Positions 35,814-45,424 of a stretch of 64,000 nt of DNA are shown piece after piece. Every line of letters begins with the position of its first letter. Within the stretch, counting starts at the first letter, position 1. The notes under the pieces are model-generated. The model saw only the letters and a program-made list of their open reading frames with translations. It had not been told where the DNA came from and did not search any database. Origin of the DNA: Sedimentibacter sp. zth1 (GTDB taxonomy: Bacteria; Bacillota; Clostridia; Tissierellales; Sedimentibacteraceae); NCBI RefSeq assembly GCF_017352195.1, contig NZ_CP071445.1:1922001-1986000 (forward strand), in the 5' to 3' direction. Position numbers and translations under genes: made by a program.

Positions 35814-37243
35814 TTTACAACTACCCTTAACAAATTATTTTCTATTCCGTTTACATTAATACCATTAGCCAATAGCGAAGTAGCATATTCAATAGTTTCT
35901 TCCTTGATTATTTCGCCAGGACAAATTAGTGGTATTCCTGGTGGATATGGAATTATGAAATCCGAAGATATTCTTCCTATAGATTTTTCAGTAGTAACAA
36001 TTTCATTTTTAGAATAAAACGCGTTTTTCATTGACATTTCTTGTGTCAATCTTGGAAACTCTTCTATATAAACTTTACTACTTTTATTGCCCATTTTCTT
36101 TGCATCTATATATATTTCTTTTATTGCATCAAACAATTTAGCTATATCCGATGGATCATCAGCAGCTGTAATATATCCTACAATATACATCAAATCGGAC
36201 ATTTCCATTTGTATTTTATATTTTTCTCTTAAAATAATTTCTAATTCCTTACCTGTGATTCCAACATCGTTTAAACTAACGACTGCCCTAGTTTCATCAA
36301 ACTCATAACAGCCCTCACTTATAAGAAAATCATCTGTTAAAACATTTACACCTAATTCTCTAAGTTCATTTGTTTTAATTCTAAACATTTCTATGTTTTT
36401 TTGAAGTTTCTCTTCACCATTTTTATTCATATATTCTATAGCATTTTGTACAGATGCCATTAAAATATATGATGGGCTAGTAGTTTGTAACATTCTTAAC
36501 ATTCTACTTAACTTAGATGTATCAATTCTATCACTACAAACATGTAACACTGAACTTTGTGTCAAAGACGGAAGTGTCTTATGTGTACTTTGTGTTACGA
36601 TATCAGCTCCAGAAGATTCTGCTGACTGTGGTAACATTTCGCTAAAATTAAGATGGCTACCATGAGCCTCGTCAATCATTAGTATTTTCCCATACTTGTG
36701 TACAATTTCAGCTGCTTTTTTTATATCAAAGCATATTCCATAAAATGTAGGATATGTTAATACTACTAATTTAATTTTAGGATAATTTATAAGCATTTGC
36801 TCAAGTTTTTCTAAGCTAACGCTGAAATTCAATCCATGTTCTTTATTGAACTCGGGATATAAATATTCTACCTTCAATCCTCCTAATATTACTGCGTTAT
36901 AAACTGATTTGTGACAATCTCTTTGTACTAAAATAAAATCGCCAGGATTTGTACAAGCCATTATTGAGGAAATAACCCCACATGATGTTCCATTAACAAC
37001 TATATATGATTGTTTTGTTTTATATGAATCACTTATGAAGTCCAATGTATTTTTTATCATTCCTGTTGGGAAATGCAAATTATCTGTTCCAATTGTCTCT
37101 GTTATATCGTATTTGTATAAATTATTTCCTATTTCATCCAAAATATTGGGCTTGTTCTTGTGTCCAGGCATATGAAAACTAGTATCAACCTCTTCTCTAT
37201 ATTTCTTTATGCCTTCAATAACTCCAAAATTAGTTATGTCCAT
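35810..37243 (-). CDS. Orn/Lys/Arg decarboxylase-family PLP enzyme (YaaO-like)
   Basis: A 477-aa fold-type I PLP enzyme of the basic amino acid decarboxylase family. The motifs are FHMPGHKNK near the start, NGTSCGVISS (phosphate binding), MIDEAHGSHL (PLP-pyridine Asp) and STHKTLPSL, which contains the Schiff-base Lys. The likely reaction is decarboxylation of arginine, lysine or ornithine to a polyamine precursor; B. subtilis YaaO and SpeA are the nearest named types. The neighbourhood (upstream of tmk) matches yaaO. The substrate cannot be read from the sequence alone. Confidence 0.9.
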   Translation of the reverse strand: MDITNFGVIEGIKKYREEVDTSFHMPGHKNKPNILDEIGNNLYKYDITETIGTDNLHFPTGMIKNTLDFISDSYKTKQSYIVVNGTSCGVISSIMACTNPGDFILVQRDCHKSVYNAVILGGLKVEYLYPEFNKEHGLNFSVSLEKLEQMLINYPKIKLVVLTYPTFYGICFDIKKAAEIVHKYGKILMIDEAHGSHLNFSEMLPQSAESSGADIVTQSTHKTLPSLTQSSVLHVCSDRIDTSKLSRMLRMLQTTSPSYILMASVQNAIEYMNKNGEEKLQKNIEMFRIKTNELRELGVNVLTDDFLISEGCYEFDETRAVVSLNDVGITGKELEIILREKYKIQMEMSDLMYIVGYITAADDPSDIAKLFDAIKEIYIDAKKMGNKSSKVYIEEFPRLTQEMSMKNAFYSKNEIVTTEKSIGRISSDFIIPYPPGIPLICPGEIIKEETIEYATSLLANGINVNGIENNLLRVVVK

Positions 37244-37247
37244 CGTT

Positions 37248-37736
37248 TTATCTTCCTGTTTTCCTTTCTAATATCCTTATTAATCTTTCACTAGGTTTAA
37301 AAACAAATCTATATATCTTATTATTTGTTTCATATTCACAATAATAACAATCCTCGTCTACAAAGCCATAAATAAAATAGTATGTTTTTTGCACGTTAGA
37401 ATTAGTAATTATATTATCATATTTATCTATAAATTTAATATTTTTTAAGCTTACTGTCAACATATTTTTATTTTGCTTAAATATATGTTTTTGGAAATTA
37501 ATACAATCCTCACCTAGATTATAAGAATATACAAATAACATTCTCTTGAAAACAAAATACATTACTAAACAATATATTATTAACAAAAAAACACAAATAG
37601 TATTTCGATAAATTTCAATATTATTAGTTAAAGTAATAAATATATTTAATATTATAACAGATAAAATACCAACCACTATCATTTCCGTCATGGCACTTTT
37701 TTTTCTTTTAAGTATTTCAGATATTATATATTCCAT
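37248..37736 (-). CDS. Unknown membrane protein with PH-like C-terminal domain
   Basis: 162 aa, not recognised. Two hydrophobic helices (about residues 18-36 and 46-66) are followed by a soluble beta-rich domain containing NYNIG-like strands and ending RFVFKPSERLIRILE, similar in outline to the PH-like domains of small clostridial membrane proteins. Four bases before the decarboxylase-like gene, and overlapped at its start by the 59-aa gene. All three probably belong to one transcript with tmk. Confidence 0.65.
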   Translation of the reverse strand: MEYIISEILKRKKSAMTEMIVVGILSVIILNIFITLTNNIEIYRNTICVFLLIIYCLVMYFVFKRMLFVYSYNLGEDCINFQKHIFKQNKNMLTVSLKNIKFIDKYDNIITNSNVQKTYYFIYGFVDEDCYYCEYETNNKIYRFVFKPSERLIRILERKTGR

Positions 37737-37896
37737 TCTTTTCCTTCTTACGCATATTGACTATTTTTCTTTTCTTATCTTCTTTTCTTTTCTTAGCTAT
37801 ACTTTTTGTTGTTTGCAGAGTTTCAATAAATAAAATTACCATTAGTGCTGTAATCAACAATAGTACAGTTATAATTATTGCTACTTGAATTATCAT
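37717..37896 (-). CDS. Small membrane protein with a very basic tail (59 aa)
   Basis: An ORF with GGTGA upstream of its ATG at 37896. One N-terminal membrane helix (about residues 3-24, all hydrophobic) is followed by a Lys/Arg-rich tail (KKRKEDKKRK, then MRKKEK). It overlaps the next gene by 20 bases, so translation of the two is probably coupled. No family recognised. The clean helix-plus-basic-tail design and the ribosome site support a real gene. Confidence 0.5.
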   Translation of the reverse strand: MIIQVAIIITVLLLITALMVILFIETLQTTKSIAKKRKEDKKRKIVNMRKKEKNGIYNI

Positions 37897-38116
37897 CTTA
37901 TCACCATTTAATAATTTAATAAACCATCTAATTTTTTACTATATTTATCAATACTAATATTATATATATTATATAACAGCAGTATTGTATTGTCTATTAA
38001 AATTTAAGTGCTACTACGCTTTTGGATAATTAATATTCAATTATATTGTCAAAATAACAATATATAACGTTAAAAGGGTGTTTCTTAAAATACTAATTGC
38101 TTATAATATTACTTAT

Positions 38117-39787
38117 CTATTTTCCACTCAATATTGTTAGATTCATTATAGAGTTTTCAACTTCTATCAATTGATTATTGATTTTATTATATTGCTCTAA
38201 ACTCACTGATTCATTTAGATTATCATCAGCTAATACTATTGCATCATCAAATAAACATTGAAGCCTACCAAGCTTGTTTTGAAGTCTTCTTACCTTTTCA
38301 ATATCTGCAACTTGCATTGATTTAGGCTCTGAATGTGCATATTTAATTTTTTGAATTACTGATAGCTTTTCCTGTTCTAATTTGTATTCAACACTTTTTT
38401 CAGGTATAATACACTCTATATTCAATGTTTTATTTAATTCCTCTGACAAGCTCTCTTTTGAGTCTTTTTCACCGTGAACTATAAATACTTTTTTTGGCTT
38501 TTTATCAAAGGCCTTTAACCAATTTATCAAACCATTTTTATCTGCATGACCTGAGAATCCTTCAATTTCATAGATTTCCGCTTCTACATTTATATCCTCG
38601 CCAAAAATTCTTACCTTTTTTTCGCCATCTTTTATTTTTCTTCCTAGTGTATTTTCTGCTTGATATCCTACAAATATAACACTCGATTCTTTTCTCCACA
38701 AATTATGTTTTAAATGGTGCTTTATTCTTCCAGCTTCACACATACCACTAGCTGAAATTATAATTTTTGGTGTGTTATCAAAATTCAATTCCTTTGATTC
38801 ATCTGGTGACATTACAAAATGCAAATTTCTAAACTCTAAAGGATTATTTCCACTCACAAGAAATTGTCTGCTTTCATTATCAAATACTTGTGAATTTATT
38901 TTGAATATATTAGTCGTTTTTGTAGCTAAAGGGCTATCAATGTATACCGGAATATTTCTTAATTCTTGAGATTCAATAGAATCACCATCATAATACTTAT
39001 TAAGTTCATATATTATCTCTTGTGTCCTTCCTACTGCAAATGATGGGATAACAATGTTTCCTCCTCTTCTGGCAGTTTTTAAAATTATATCAATAAGTGT
39101 AGTGATTTTATTTTCAACTTTTTCATGCAACCTATTACCATAAGTTGATTCCATTATTAAATAATCTGCTTTATCTATTATATTTGGATTTTTTAGTATT
39201 GGTTTATCTTCTGTACCTAAATCCCCTGAAAATACTAGTTTGATTGGTTCTGCAGTATTCTCTTCTTTTATCCATATTTCAATAATTGCAGAACCTAAAA
39301 TATGCCCAGCGTCTGTAAATCTAACAGTTAAATCTTCATCAAGTTTAATCATTTGACCATACAAACAAGTTTTAAAATATTTTATACTATTGATAGCATC
39401 TTGTTGAGTATATAGAGGTTCAATATATTCTCTTCCAGCTCTTTTACCTTTTCTATTTAACCACTCTGCCTCTGATTCATGTATATGTGCACTATCTAGA
39501 AGCATAATTTCACATAAATCGCACGTTGGTTTAGTGCAAATGATATCTCCTTTAAAACCTCGTTTAACAAGTAACGGTATCCGCCCACAATGATCTATAT
39601 GGCTATGACTTAATAATAAATAGTCGATTTCAGAGGGATTAAATTCAAATTCGTCAAAATTCATCTGTTCTTCATGTTTGCTTCCTTGAAACTGACCGCA
39701 ATCAAGCAATATTTTTTTATTGTTAAATTGAAGCAAATGACACGAACCTGTAACTGACTCAACTGCACCGTAAAAATTTAAATTCAT
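38117..39787 (-). CDS. Beta-CASP metallo-beta-lactamase fold RNA hydrolase
   Basis: 556-aa protein of the CPSF73/RNase J-like group. The MBL motif is His61-x-His63-x-Asp65-His66 (SHSHIDHCG); later metal ligands are in AGHILGS and GDLG. The beta-CASP domain lies between, with SFAVGRTQE and the C-terminal SGHADKNGL of the RMMBL motif. Close relatives in bacteria and archaea are 5'-3' exoribonucleases or endonucleases acting on RNA. The added C-terminal 90 residues are helical. It lies just downstream of the ABC exporters, with no clear shared role. Confidence 0.85.
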   Translation of the reverse strand: MNLNFYGAVESVTGSCHLLQFNNKKILLDCGQFQGSKHEEQMNFDEFEFNPSEIDYLLLSHSHIDHCGRIPLLVKRGFKGDIICTKPTCDLCEIMLLDSAHIHESEAEWLNRKGKRAGREYIEPLYTQQDAINSIKYFKTCLYGQMIKLDEDLTVRFTDAGHILGSAIIEIWIKEENTAEPIKLVFSGDLGTEDKPILKNPNIIDKADYLIMESTYGNRLHEKVENKITTLIDIILKTARRGGNIVIPSFAVGRTQEIIYELNKYYDGDSIESQELRNIPVYIDSPLATKTTNIFKINSQVFDNESRQFLVSGNNPLEFRNLHFVMSPDESKELNFDNTPKIIISASGMCEAGRIKHHLKHNLWRKESSVIFVGYQAENTLGRKIKDGEKKVRIFGEDINVEAEIYEIEGFSGHADKNGLINWLKAFDKKPKKVFIVHGEKDSKESLSEELNKTLNIECIIPEKSVEYKLEQEKLSVIQKIKYAHSEPKSMQVADIEKVRRLQNKLGRLQCLFDDAIVLADDNLNESVSLEQYNKINNQLIEVENSIMNLTILSGK

Positions 39788-39858
39788 AATAACCTCCTGA
39801 TTTACATATAGTTTTCTACTATTTTATATATTTATTAAAATAATTTTATATTAATTTT

Positions 39859-42285
39859 TTACATATCATATTTTGAAGTTATTTGTACTGGTGTTAATCT
39901 TAATATATTGCAAACTGGGATGATTCCTATTATAATATTCAAGAAATATAGAAACAATATAGTTGCTACTATCGCATACCATGGATATGTAAATGAAATT
40001 TCCAATGAAGGTATACTTTCTAAAAATTTTAAAACAGATGTTGTAGCAAGCACTCCTATAAGCGAAGTATAAGTTGATATTATAATATTTTCGAATATAA
40101 ATAATAATGATATGCTTGATTTTGTTATTCCTAGCAATCTATATACAGCAATATTTTTTATATTCTTTAGAGCATTTGATTTCATTGTAAAATACAATAT
40201 TACTAAGCACACAATAAATATTGTTAGGGTGATTATAAATCTAGCATTCAGTTTAATACTTCTAGCACTTTTGTATTTTGCTAATTCTTTAGCATAATTA
40301 TCTGTAACTACAATTTGCAATTTCCCTTTCATTTCTTCTGAAATATAATTTTCAAAATATTTTTTAACTTCTTTTTTATTGTTAGTATAAACTTTAAATG
40401 TTCTGTTATAACTTACCAATTCTTTTAGAACATCATCATAGTGTTTATCATTGATAATATAAATAGCCGGAAAATCATTTGGAAGGAAATCTACAATATC
40501 AAGATATTTATAATAATTAGTTCTAAATGTTTTTTTTGAAACCTTATATTCATTCTTAACTATAGTTTCATTAGAACCTAGCAAAACATCATCATATGTA
40601 CCTGGACTGAATGATTGCAAGCTTGATAAACTTGCAACTTGATTGCACCAACCTAACAAACCTAATCCTGCAACTTTATCAATGTATACACTTGATTCAT
40701 TAGTATCACTTACTCCAACAACTACATATGGTATTACTTTTTTATTAGTTGTAAAATTTTTATTTAACAATGATTGAGGACTATTAAATAAAATTGATAG
40801 TAATTTATTATTTTTAATAAATCTATTTGCAATCTGCATATCAATGACAATTTCATTAGGTTTTTCAGGCATTCTACCATATAATATATCATCCTGTTTT
40901 AAATGTTCAAGGGGTACATATGTAAAACCAGTTACTATTACTTTTACGCCTTCTACTTGCTTAAATCCACTATAAATATACTCTAAATTTATAGTATTAT
41001 CTACATAAATTTCCGAATATAAATTACTTTTCTTGAAATCATCATATATCATCTCAAACTCTCTATCTATTTCAGATGATCTAATAAAATCACCTTTTTT
41101 AACTTCAACAGTTAAATAGTGAGAGTCATTTGTTACTATAGAACCAATATCAATAGAAGATAATGTCAAAACATCTTGCACTGTTATAGTTAAAAGTATC
41201 GCCATAATAACCAAGGAAGCTACTAAAAAAATCTGCTTCTTTCCATACATTTTAATATTACTTATTGCTAATCTAAATAGCTCTCCTACACTTAGCTTAG
41301 GTGACTTTACTTGATCAATTTTAGACATACTATAATCTGTGTTTTCAATATCACTTAATTCTATTCTTGGCTTATAATCATCTATCATTTGTTTTTCAGT
41401 ATCATTTGATAATAACACTACATCAATATTATCAGTACTATTTATAAAAAACTTACCATTTTCAAAAACTATATTAAGATTTAATTTTTTTGTTTTATCA
41501 TAAGTATAATAATTATATTTCAAATAATCATCATCATTTGAATGCTTGCTTAATTCTTTTAAATAGATATTATTATCATCCACATATGAATAACATTTTT
41601 TATCTGTTGACATTAATTCATCACTAATAACCTTACCATCTGAAATTTCAATTATTCTATCAGCAAAAAAATTTGCTAATCTTTTTTCATGTGTTACAAG
41701 TACTATAAGACAATTCTCAGAAACTTTTTTAAGTATACTCATTATTTTCATAGTATTTACTTCATCTAAGTTACCTGTAGGCTCGTCCGCAAATATTACT
41801 CTAGGGCTTTTGACCAAGGCTCTTGCTATAGCAACTCTTTGTTGTTGACCTCCACTTAACTGAGAAACAAAACGTTTTTTATACTTTATCATACCAACTG
41901 CTTCTAAAGCCTTATTAATTCTATCTTTTTTGTCTTCTTCTGTAATTTCGTACATATTTAAAGCTATTTTAATATTTTCATAAACACTTTGCTCACCAAG
42001 CAAGTAATAATTTTGAAATATGTAACTATAATTTTTATTTCTAACTTTTTCATAAGTTTTTATGTTTGATTTATTTACAGTTGTGCCAAAAGCATTTATA
42101 GTACCTTTTTTAAAGTTATCCAATCCTCCAATTGCATTAACAAGTGTAGTTTTTCCTGAACCACTTTCTCCTAATATGCAAATCATTCCCGTGTCAGGTA
42201 ATTCTATACTAACATTATTTATAACATGCAACTCATTTTGCTTACTTTTATTGAAATATTTATCTAAATTATTTACCTTTATCAT
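39859..42285 (-). CDS. ABC exporter, fused ATPase-FtsX-type permease (copy 2)
   Basis: 808 aa. An N-terminal ATPase of the LolD/MacB type: Walker A GESGSGKT (39-46), signature LSGGQQQR near 140 and Walker B VIFADEPTGNLDE. A membrane helix near 345-370 precedes an extracellular domain, and three C-terminal helices (about 655-795) complete an FtsX/MacB-like permease. Such fusions export peptides such as bacteriocins or lantibiotics or give resistance to them, but no peptide gene or two-component system is adjacent. Ten bases after copy 1. Start ATG after GGAGG. Confidence 0.85.
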   Translation of the reverse strand: MIKVNNLDKYFNKSKQNELHVINNVSIELPDTGMICILGESGSGKTTLVNAIGGLDNFKKGTINAFGTTVNKSNIKTYEKVRNKNYSYIFQNYYLLGEQSVYENIKIALNMYEITEEDKKDRINKALEAVGMIKYKKRFVSQLSGGQQQRVAIARALVKSPRVIFADEPTGNLDEVNTMKIMSILKKVSENCLIVLVTHEKRLANFFADRIIEISDGKVISDELMSTDKKCYSYVDDNNIYLKELSKHSNDDDYLKYNYYTYDKTKKLNLNIVFENGKFFINSTDNIDVVLLSNDTEKQMIDDYKPRIELSDIENTDYSMSKIDQVKSPKLSVGELFRLAISNIKMYGKKQIFLVASLVIMAILLTITVQDVLTLSSIDIGSIVTNDSHYLTVEVKKGDFIRSSEIDREFEMIYDDFKKSNLYSEIYVDNTINLEYIYSGFKQVEGVKVIVTGFTYVPLEHLKQDDILYGRMPEKPNEIVIDMQIANRFIKNNKLLSILFNSPQSLLNKNFTTNKKVIPYVVVGVSDTNESSVYIDKVAGLGLLGWCNQVASLSSLQSFSPGTYDDVLLGSNETIVKNEYKVSKKTFRTNYYKYLDIVDFLPNDFPAIYIINDKHYDDVLKELVSYNRTFKVYTNNKKEVKKYFENYISEEMKGKLQIVVTDNYAKELAKYKSARSIKLNARFIITLTIFIVCLVILYFTMKSNALKNIKNIAVYRLLGITKSSISLLFIFENIIISTYTSLIGVLATTSVLKFLESIPSLEISFTYPWYAIVATILFLYFLNIIIGIIPVCNILRLTPVQITSKYDM

Positions 42286-42296
42286 TTCGCGCCTCC

Positions 42297-44606
42297 TTAA
42301 TTATCACTAAGTGATGTTATACTGAAATTCTTTTTCAAATATTTATTATAAGAGTTTCCAAGTATCAACAAGACTAACACATTTAATACTACATATATAA
42401 TATAATGTGACAATTTGTAATATTTAAAAATGTTAATAATATATGTAACATTATTAAGGCAAAGTATCCAAACAATAACCATAGAACATACAATTGCAAA
42501 CAACTGATATACCAGTAATTCAAAATAGTTTATATAACTAACTATTTTATTATTCATACCTATTAGTTTAAATATAACAAAATCACCTTTTTTGTATTTT
42601 AGCAATGATTTAATTATTAAAACTTCTAAGAAAAATATTATGAGTAATGCTGAAAATGATATTAGCAATGTTACAAGTCTTGCTCTTACCTTTTCTTTAC
42701 TGTAATTTATTGAACCCATCTTATAAGGAATTACAGCCTCATAACCTTTCTGTATTATTGTATCGTATACTTTATCAGCATAAGCATAATCTTCTATATA
42801 TACGGTTACCTGTTCTGCTATATCCTTGTACATTTTATAAAATGTTTCAGAATTCACTTCTATAATAGTCGCTGAAGATTCATTGAATACATCATAATCT
42901 ACATCTAAACTAGTTTCTGAAGTTCTTTTGAATGAGTCCAAGATATTTAAATCAATACATGATGTTTTAAAATATGGATCATTTTTCATTATGTTACTTT
43001 TAATAGCCATACTAGACCTATTTGTTGGAATATAACCTATTATATTGTACATTTTATATGAAAGTTTTGCATCAGTACCTTCTAATTCATCATTTATTGA
43101 ATAATTAACAACACCCTCTGCTTTTCTACGATATTTATTTACATAACAGAAATATCTTTCCTTCTGATATGCAGTTGCCGCCATCATACCTGTTAACTTA
43201 TCTGAAAAGTACACCTGACCAGAATTAGAATTTACCAACCCAACTACTTTCATATCTTTCTCAATATATTTATCTTTTGGCCATTCTTTCTGACATGATA
43301 AATAGAATTTTATAGTCGTTCCCAATAATTCTTTATTATTAGAGCTTATCACTACTTCATTAATATCTTTGGGTAACTCTCCACAAGATAAATTGTCTTT
43401 ATTTAGTAAATTTGATGACATAATGTAGTTATTATAATTTAAGAAAACTATATATGAATCTGTTGGCTTTTCAGAATCATCATCAAAGAATTCTTTTGTA
43501 TGATAAAATTTTTTGTAATCAATGTCTTTTCTATATGCATAGCACATATCACTTGCTAAATCGTATTTATCAACCCCTACAACTTTATCAACATTATTTA
43601 GCCATGCTATGTCCTCATCCGTCATTTCGTCACCATTAGGCTTTCTGACAGATATTCTTTTATTACTACCATTGTAAAAAGCTGAATAACTAAACGTCTT
43701 TGCTGTTGTATCATCTATATTACTTAACAATCCCCCTAAGAATATATATGAAGAAAATGCTGTAAACAATAAAAATACAAATAATAATATTACTTTCTTT
43801 GGCTGTGATTTTATGTTTAATAACGCAAACTCCCAAGCTGTTTTTTTGTTATTAATCTGTTTAATTGTACATTTCTTTTCATTTTTAGCGTCACATTCTT
43901 CCGGCTTAGTACCTATGTTTTTTAAATTTTTTTCTAATACTATATCTGACTGTACCTCACCATCATACATACGTATTTTTCTTGTTGCATAATCTTTCAC
44001 CTCGTCGAAATTATGTGTAACCATAATAACAAGTTTTTCCTTAGATATTTCATATAGTAACTCTATTATTTGATTACCATTTTCCACATCAAGATTGCCT
44101 GTAGGCTCATCAGCTATTAAAACATCGGTTTCTTTTGCCAATGCTCTAGCTATTGATAATCTTTGTTTTTGACCACTCGATAACTGTGAAGCTCTGTTTT
44201 TTTCTTTATCTGTCAATCCTACTTTTGCAATAATTTTACGAGCTTTAATCTTAGCCTCTGACTTTTCATAACCTTTAATCAGAAGTGCCGCTAAAACGTT
44301 TTCCAGCACTGTATAACTATCTATAAGATTGTAATTTTGGAAAATGAATCCTATACTATTTTTTCTGTATTCTTCCCAATCACACTGGTCATAATGTGAT
44401 GTTGGCTGTCCATTAAAATATATTTCTCCATCTTCATAGCTGTCGAGCCCACTTATTACATTTAATAGTGTTGATTTTCCACTGCCACTTTCACCTGTTA
44501 TAGCAACAAAATCACCTTTATTAAATTCTAAGTTTATCTTTCTTAAGCCCAATACAACATTCGCACCACTATTGTAATATTTTGACACATTTGATAATTT
44601 TATCAT
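42297..44606 (-). CDS. ABC exporter, fused ATPase-FtsX-type permease (copy 1)
   Basis: 769 aa, same architecture as the next gene but clearly divergent in sequence: Walker A GESGSGKST near 34-42, signature LSSGQKQR (Ser replaces the first Gly), Walker B VLIADEPTGNLDV, then one helix, a large extracellular domain and three C-terminal helices. The start at 44606 has AAAGGA eight bases upstream; in-frame ATGs at 44615 and 44648 fit less well. Tandem order and similarity suggest a heterodimeric transporter with copy 2. Substrate unknown. Confidence 0.85.
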   Translation of the reverse strand: MIKLSNVSKYYNSGANVVLGLRKINLEFNKGDFVAITGESGSGKSTLLNVISGLDSYEDGEIYFNGQPTSHYDQCDWEEYRKNSIGFIFQNYNLIDSYTVLENVLAALLIKGYEKSEAKIKARKIIAKVGLTDKEKNRASQLSSGQKQRLSIARALAKETDVLIADEPTGNLDVENGNQIIELLYEISKEKLVIMVTHNFDEVKDYATRKIRMYDGEVQSDIVLEKNLKNIGTKPEECDAKNEKKCTIKQINNKKTAWEFALLNIKSQPKKVILLFVFLLFTAFSSYIFLGGLLSNIDDTTAKTFSYSAFYNGSNKRISVRKPNGDEMTDEDIAWLNNVDKVVGVDKYDLASDMCYAYRKDIDYKKFYHTKEFFDDDSEKPTDSYIVFLNYNNYIMSSNLLNKDNLSCGELPKDINEVVISSNNKELLGTTIKFYLSCQKEWPKDKYIEKDMKVVGLVNSNSGQVYFSDKLTGMMAATAYQKERYFCYVNKYRRKAEGVVNYSINDELEGTDAKLSYKMYNIIGYIPTNRSSMAIKSNIMKNDPYFKTSCIDLNILDSFKRTSETSLDVDYDVFNESSATIIEVNSETFYKMYKDIAEQVTVYIEDYAYADKVYDTIIQKGYEAVIPYKMGSINYSKEKVRARLVTLLISFSALLIIFFLEVLIIKSLLKYKKGDFVIFKLIGMNNKIVSYINYFELLVYQLFAIVCSMVIVWILCLNNVTYIINIFKYYKLSHYIIYVVLNVLVLLILGNSYNKYLKKNFSITSLSDN

Positions 44607-44695
44607 TTTATTCATCCTTTCTGTATTATTTATATAATATTGTAACATATTTCCTTATTATATGAAACAATTATTTAACATAATTCGACAAAAAA

Positions 44696-44744
44696 AATCC
44701 AAACACACATACAGCTTTTATTTAACTGTACATTTGTTTGGATT
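44696..44744 (-). terminator. Intrinsic terminator after spoVT
   Basis: AATCCAAACA plus AATGTACAG pair with CTGTATGTG plus TGTTTGGATT, then a long T-run on the minus strand. It separates spoVT from the ABC exporter genes. Confidence 0.85.
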
Positions 44745-44765
44745 ATAAATTCTTAATAACTATTT

Positions 44766-45317
44766 TTAGTTTTCCATTTGTCTTGCTAAAAATATACTTG
44801 CATTCTTAGCTAATTTTTCTTCTACTTCACCCATTTTAGCGTTTTTATCTTTTGATAGCAGTATAACAGAACCTATTGAATCTCCTTGAACTACTATTGG
44901 CGCTATAACCTGTGCACCATAAGCATCAGGATTAAACTCATTAACCGTAATACGTACTGGTTTTGTGTTACCATTTGTAATGTACATTTCTCTTGATTCA
45001 ATAATTTTTTCAAGCTCTGGGCTTAATCGTTTCTCTGCATAATCTTTCTTGCTGCTTCCTGAAACAGCTATAGCTGCATCTCTGTCTGTTATTATTGCAA
45101 TATGTCTTGTTGTCTCAAATAAAGACTCTACATACTCATCAGAGAACTCTGATAATTCACCTATTGGAGAATATTTTTTTAATATTATTTCTCCTTCTCT
45201 ATCAGTAAATATTTCTAATGGGTCCCCTTCTCTAATTCTTAGTGTCCTTCTTATCTCTTTTGGTATTACGACTCTTCCTAAATCATCTATTCTTCTTACA
45301 ATACCTGTAGCTTTCAT
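44766..45317 (-). CDS. spoVT: Stage V sporulation protein T
   Basis: 183 aa. An N-terminal AbrB-type swapped-hairpin DNA-binding domain (MKATGIVRRIDDLGRVVIP) is joined to a C-terminal GAF domain (about residues 56-180). In B. subtilis SpoVT is a forespore regulator that modulates sigma-G genes and spore coat and germination properties. It ends in a terminator and lies downstream of mfd and the prsA-like gene, the conserved order. RBS AGGAGG. Confidence 0.96.
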   Translation of the reverse strand: MKATGIVRRIDDLGRVVIPKEIRRTLRIREGDPLEIFTDREGEIILKKYSPIGELSEFSDEYVESLFETTRHIAIITDRDAAIAVSGSSKKDYAEKRLSPELEKIIESREMYITNGNTKPVRITVNEFNPDAYGAQVIAPIVVQGDSIGSVILLSKDKNAKMGEVEEKLAKNASIFLARQMEN

Positions 45318-45424
45318 GTTTCCTCCTATTTTAAATACGTTTTTATAATAAATTCCTTTTATATCTAATATTATTTGTATAATCGGTAATATTATTCCTA
45401 CATAATTTATTATTACCCACTTTT

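Noticed and set aside
37897-38116. Small RNA or gene in the AT-rich gap upstream of the 59-aa gene
   Set aside because: Only a CAATACT/AGTATTG inverted repeat around an AT-rich core is visible, with no ribosome site, T-run or clear promoter.
45318-45424. Sigma-G promoter before spoVT
   Set aside because: Only loose matches to the consensus; spacing does not fit well.
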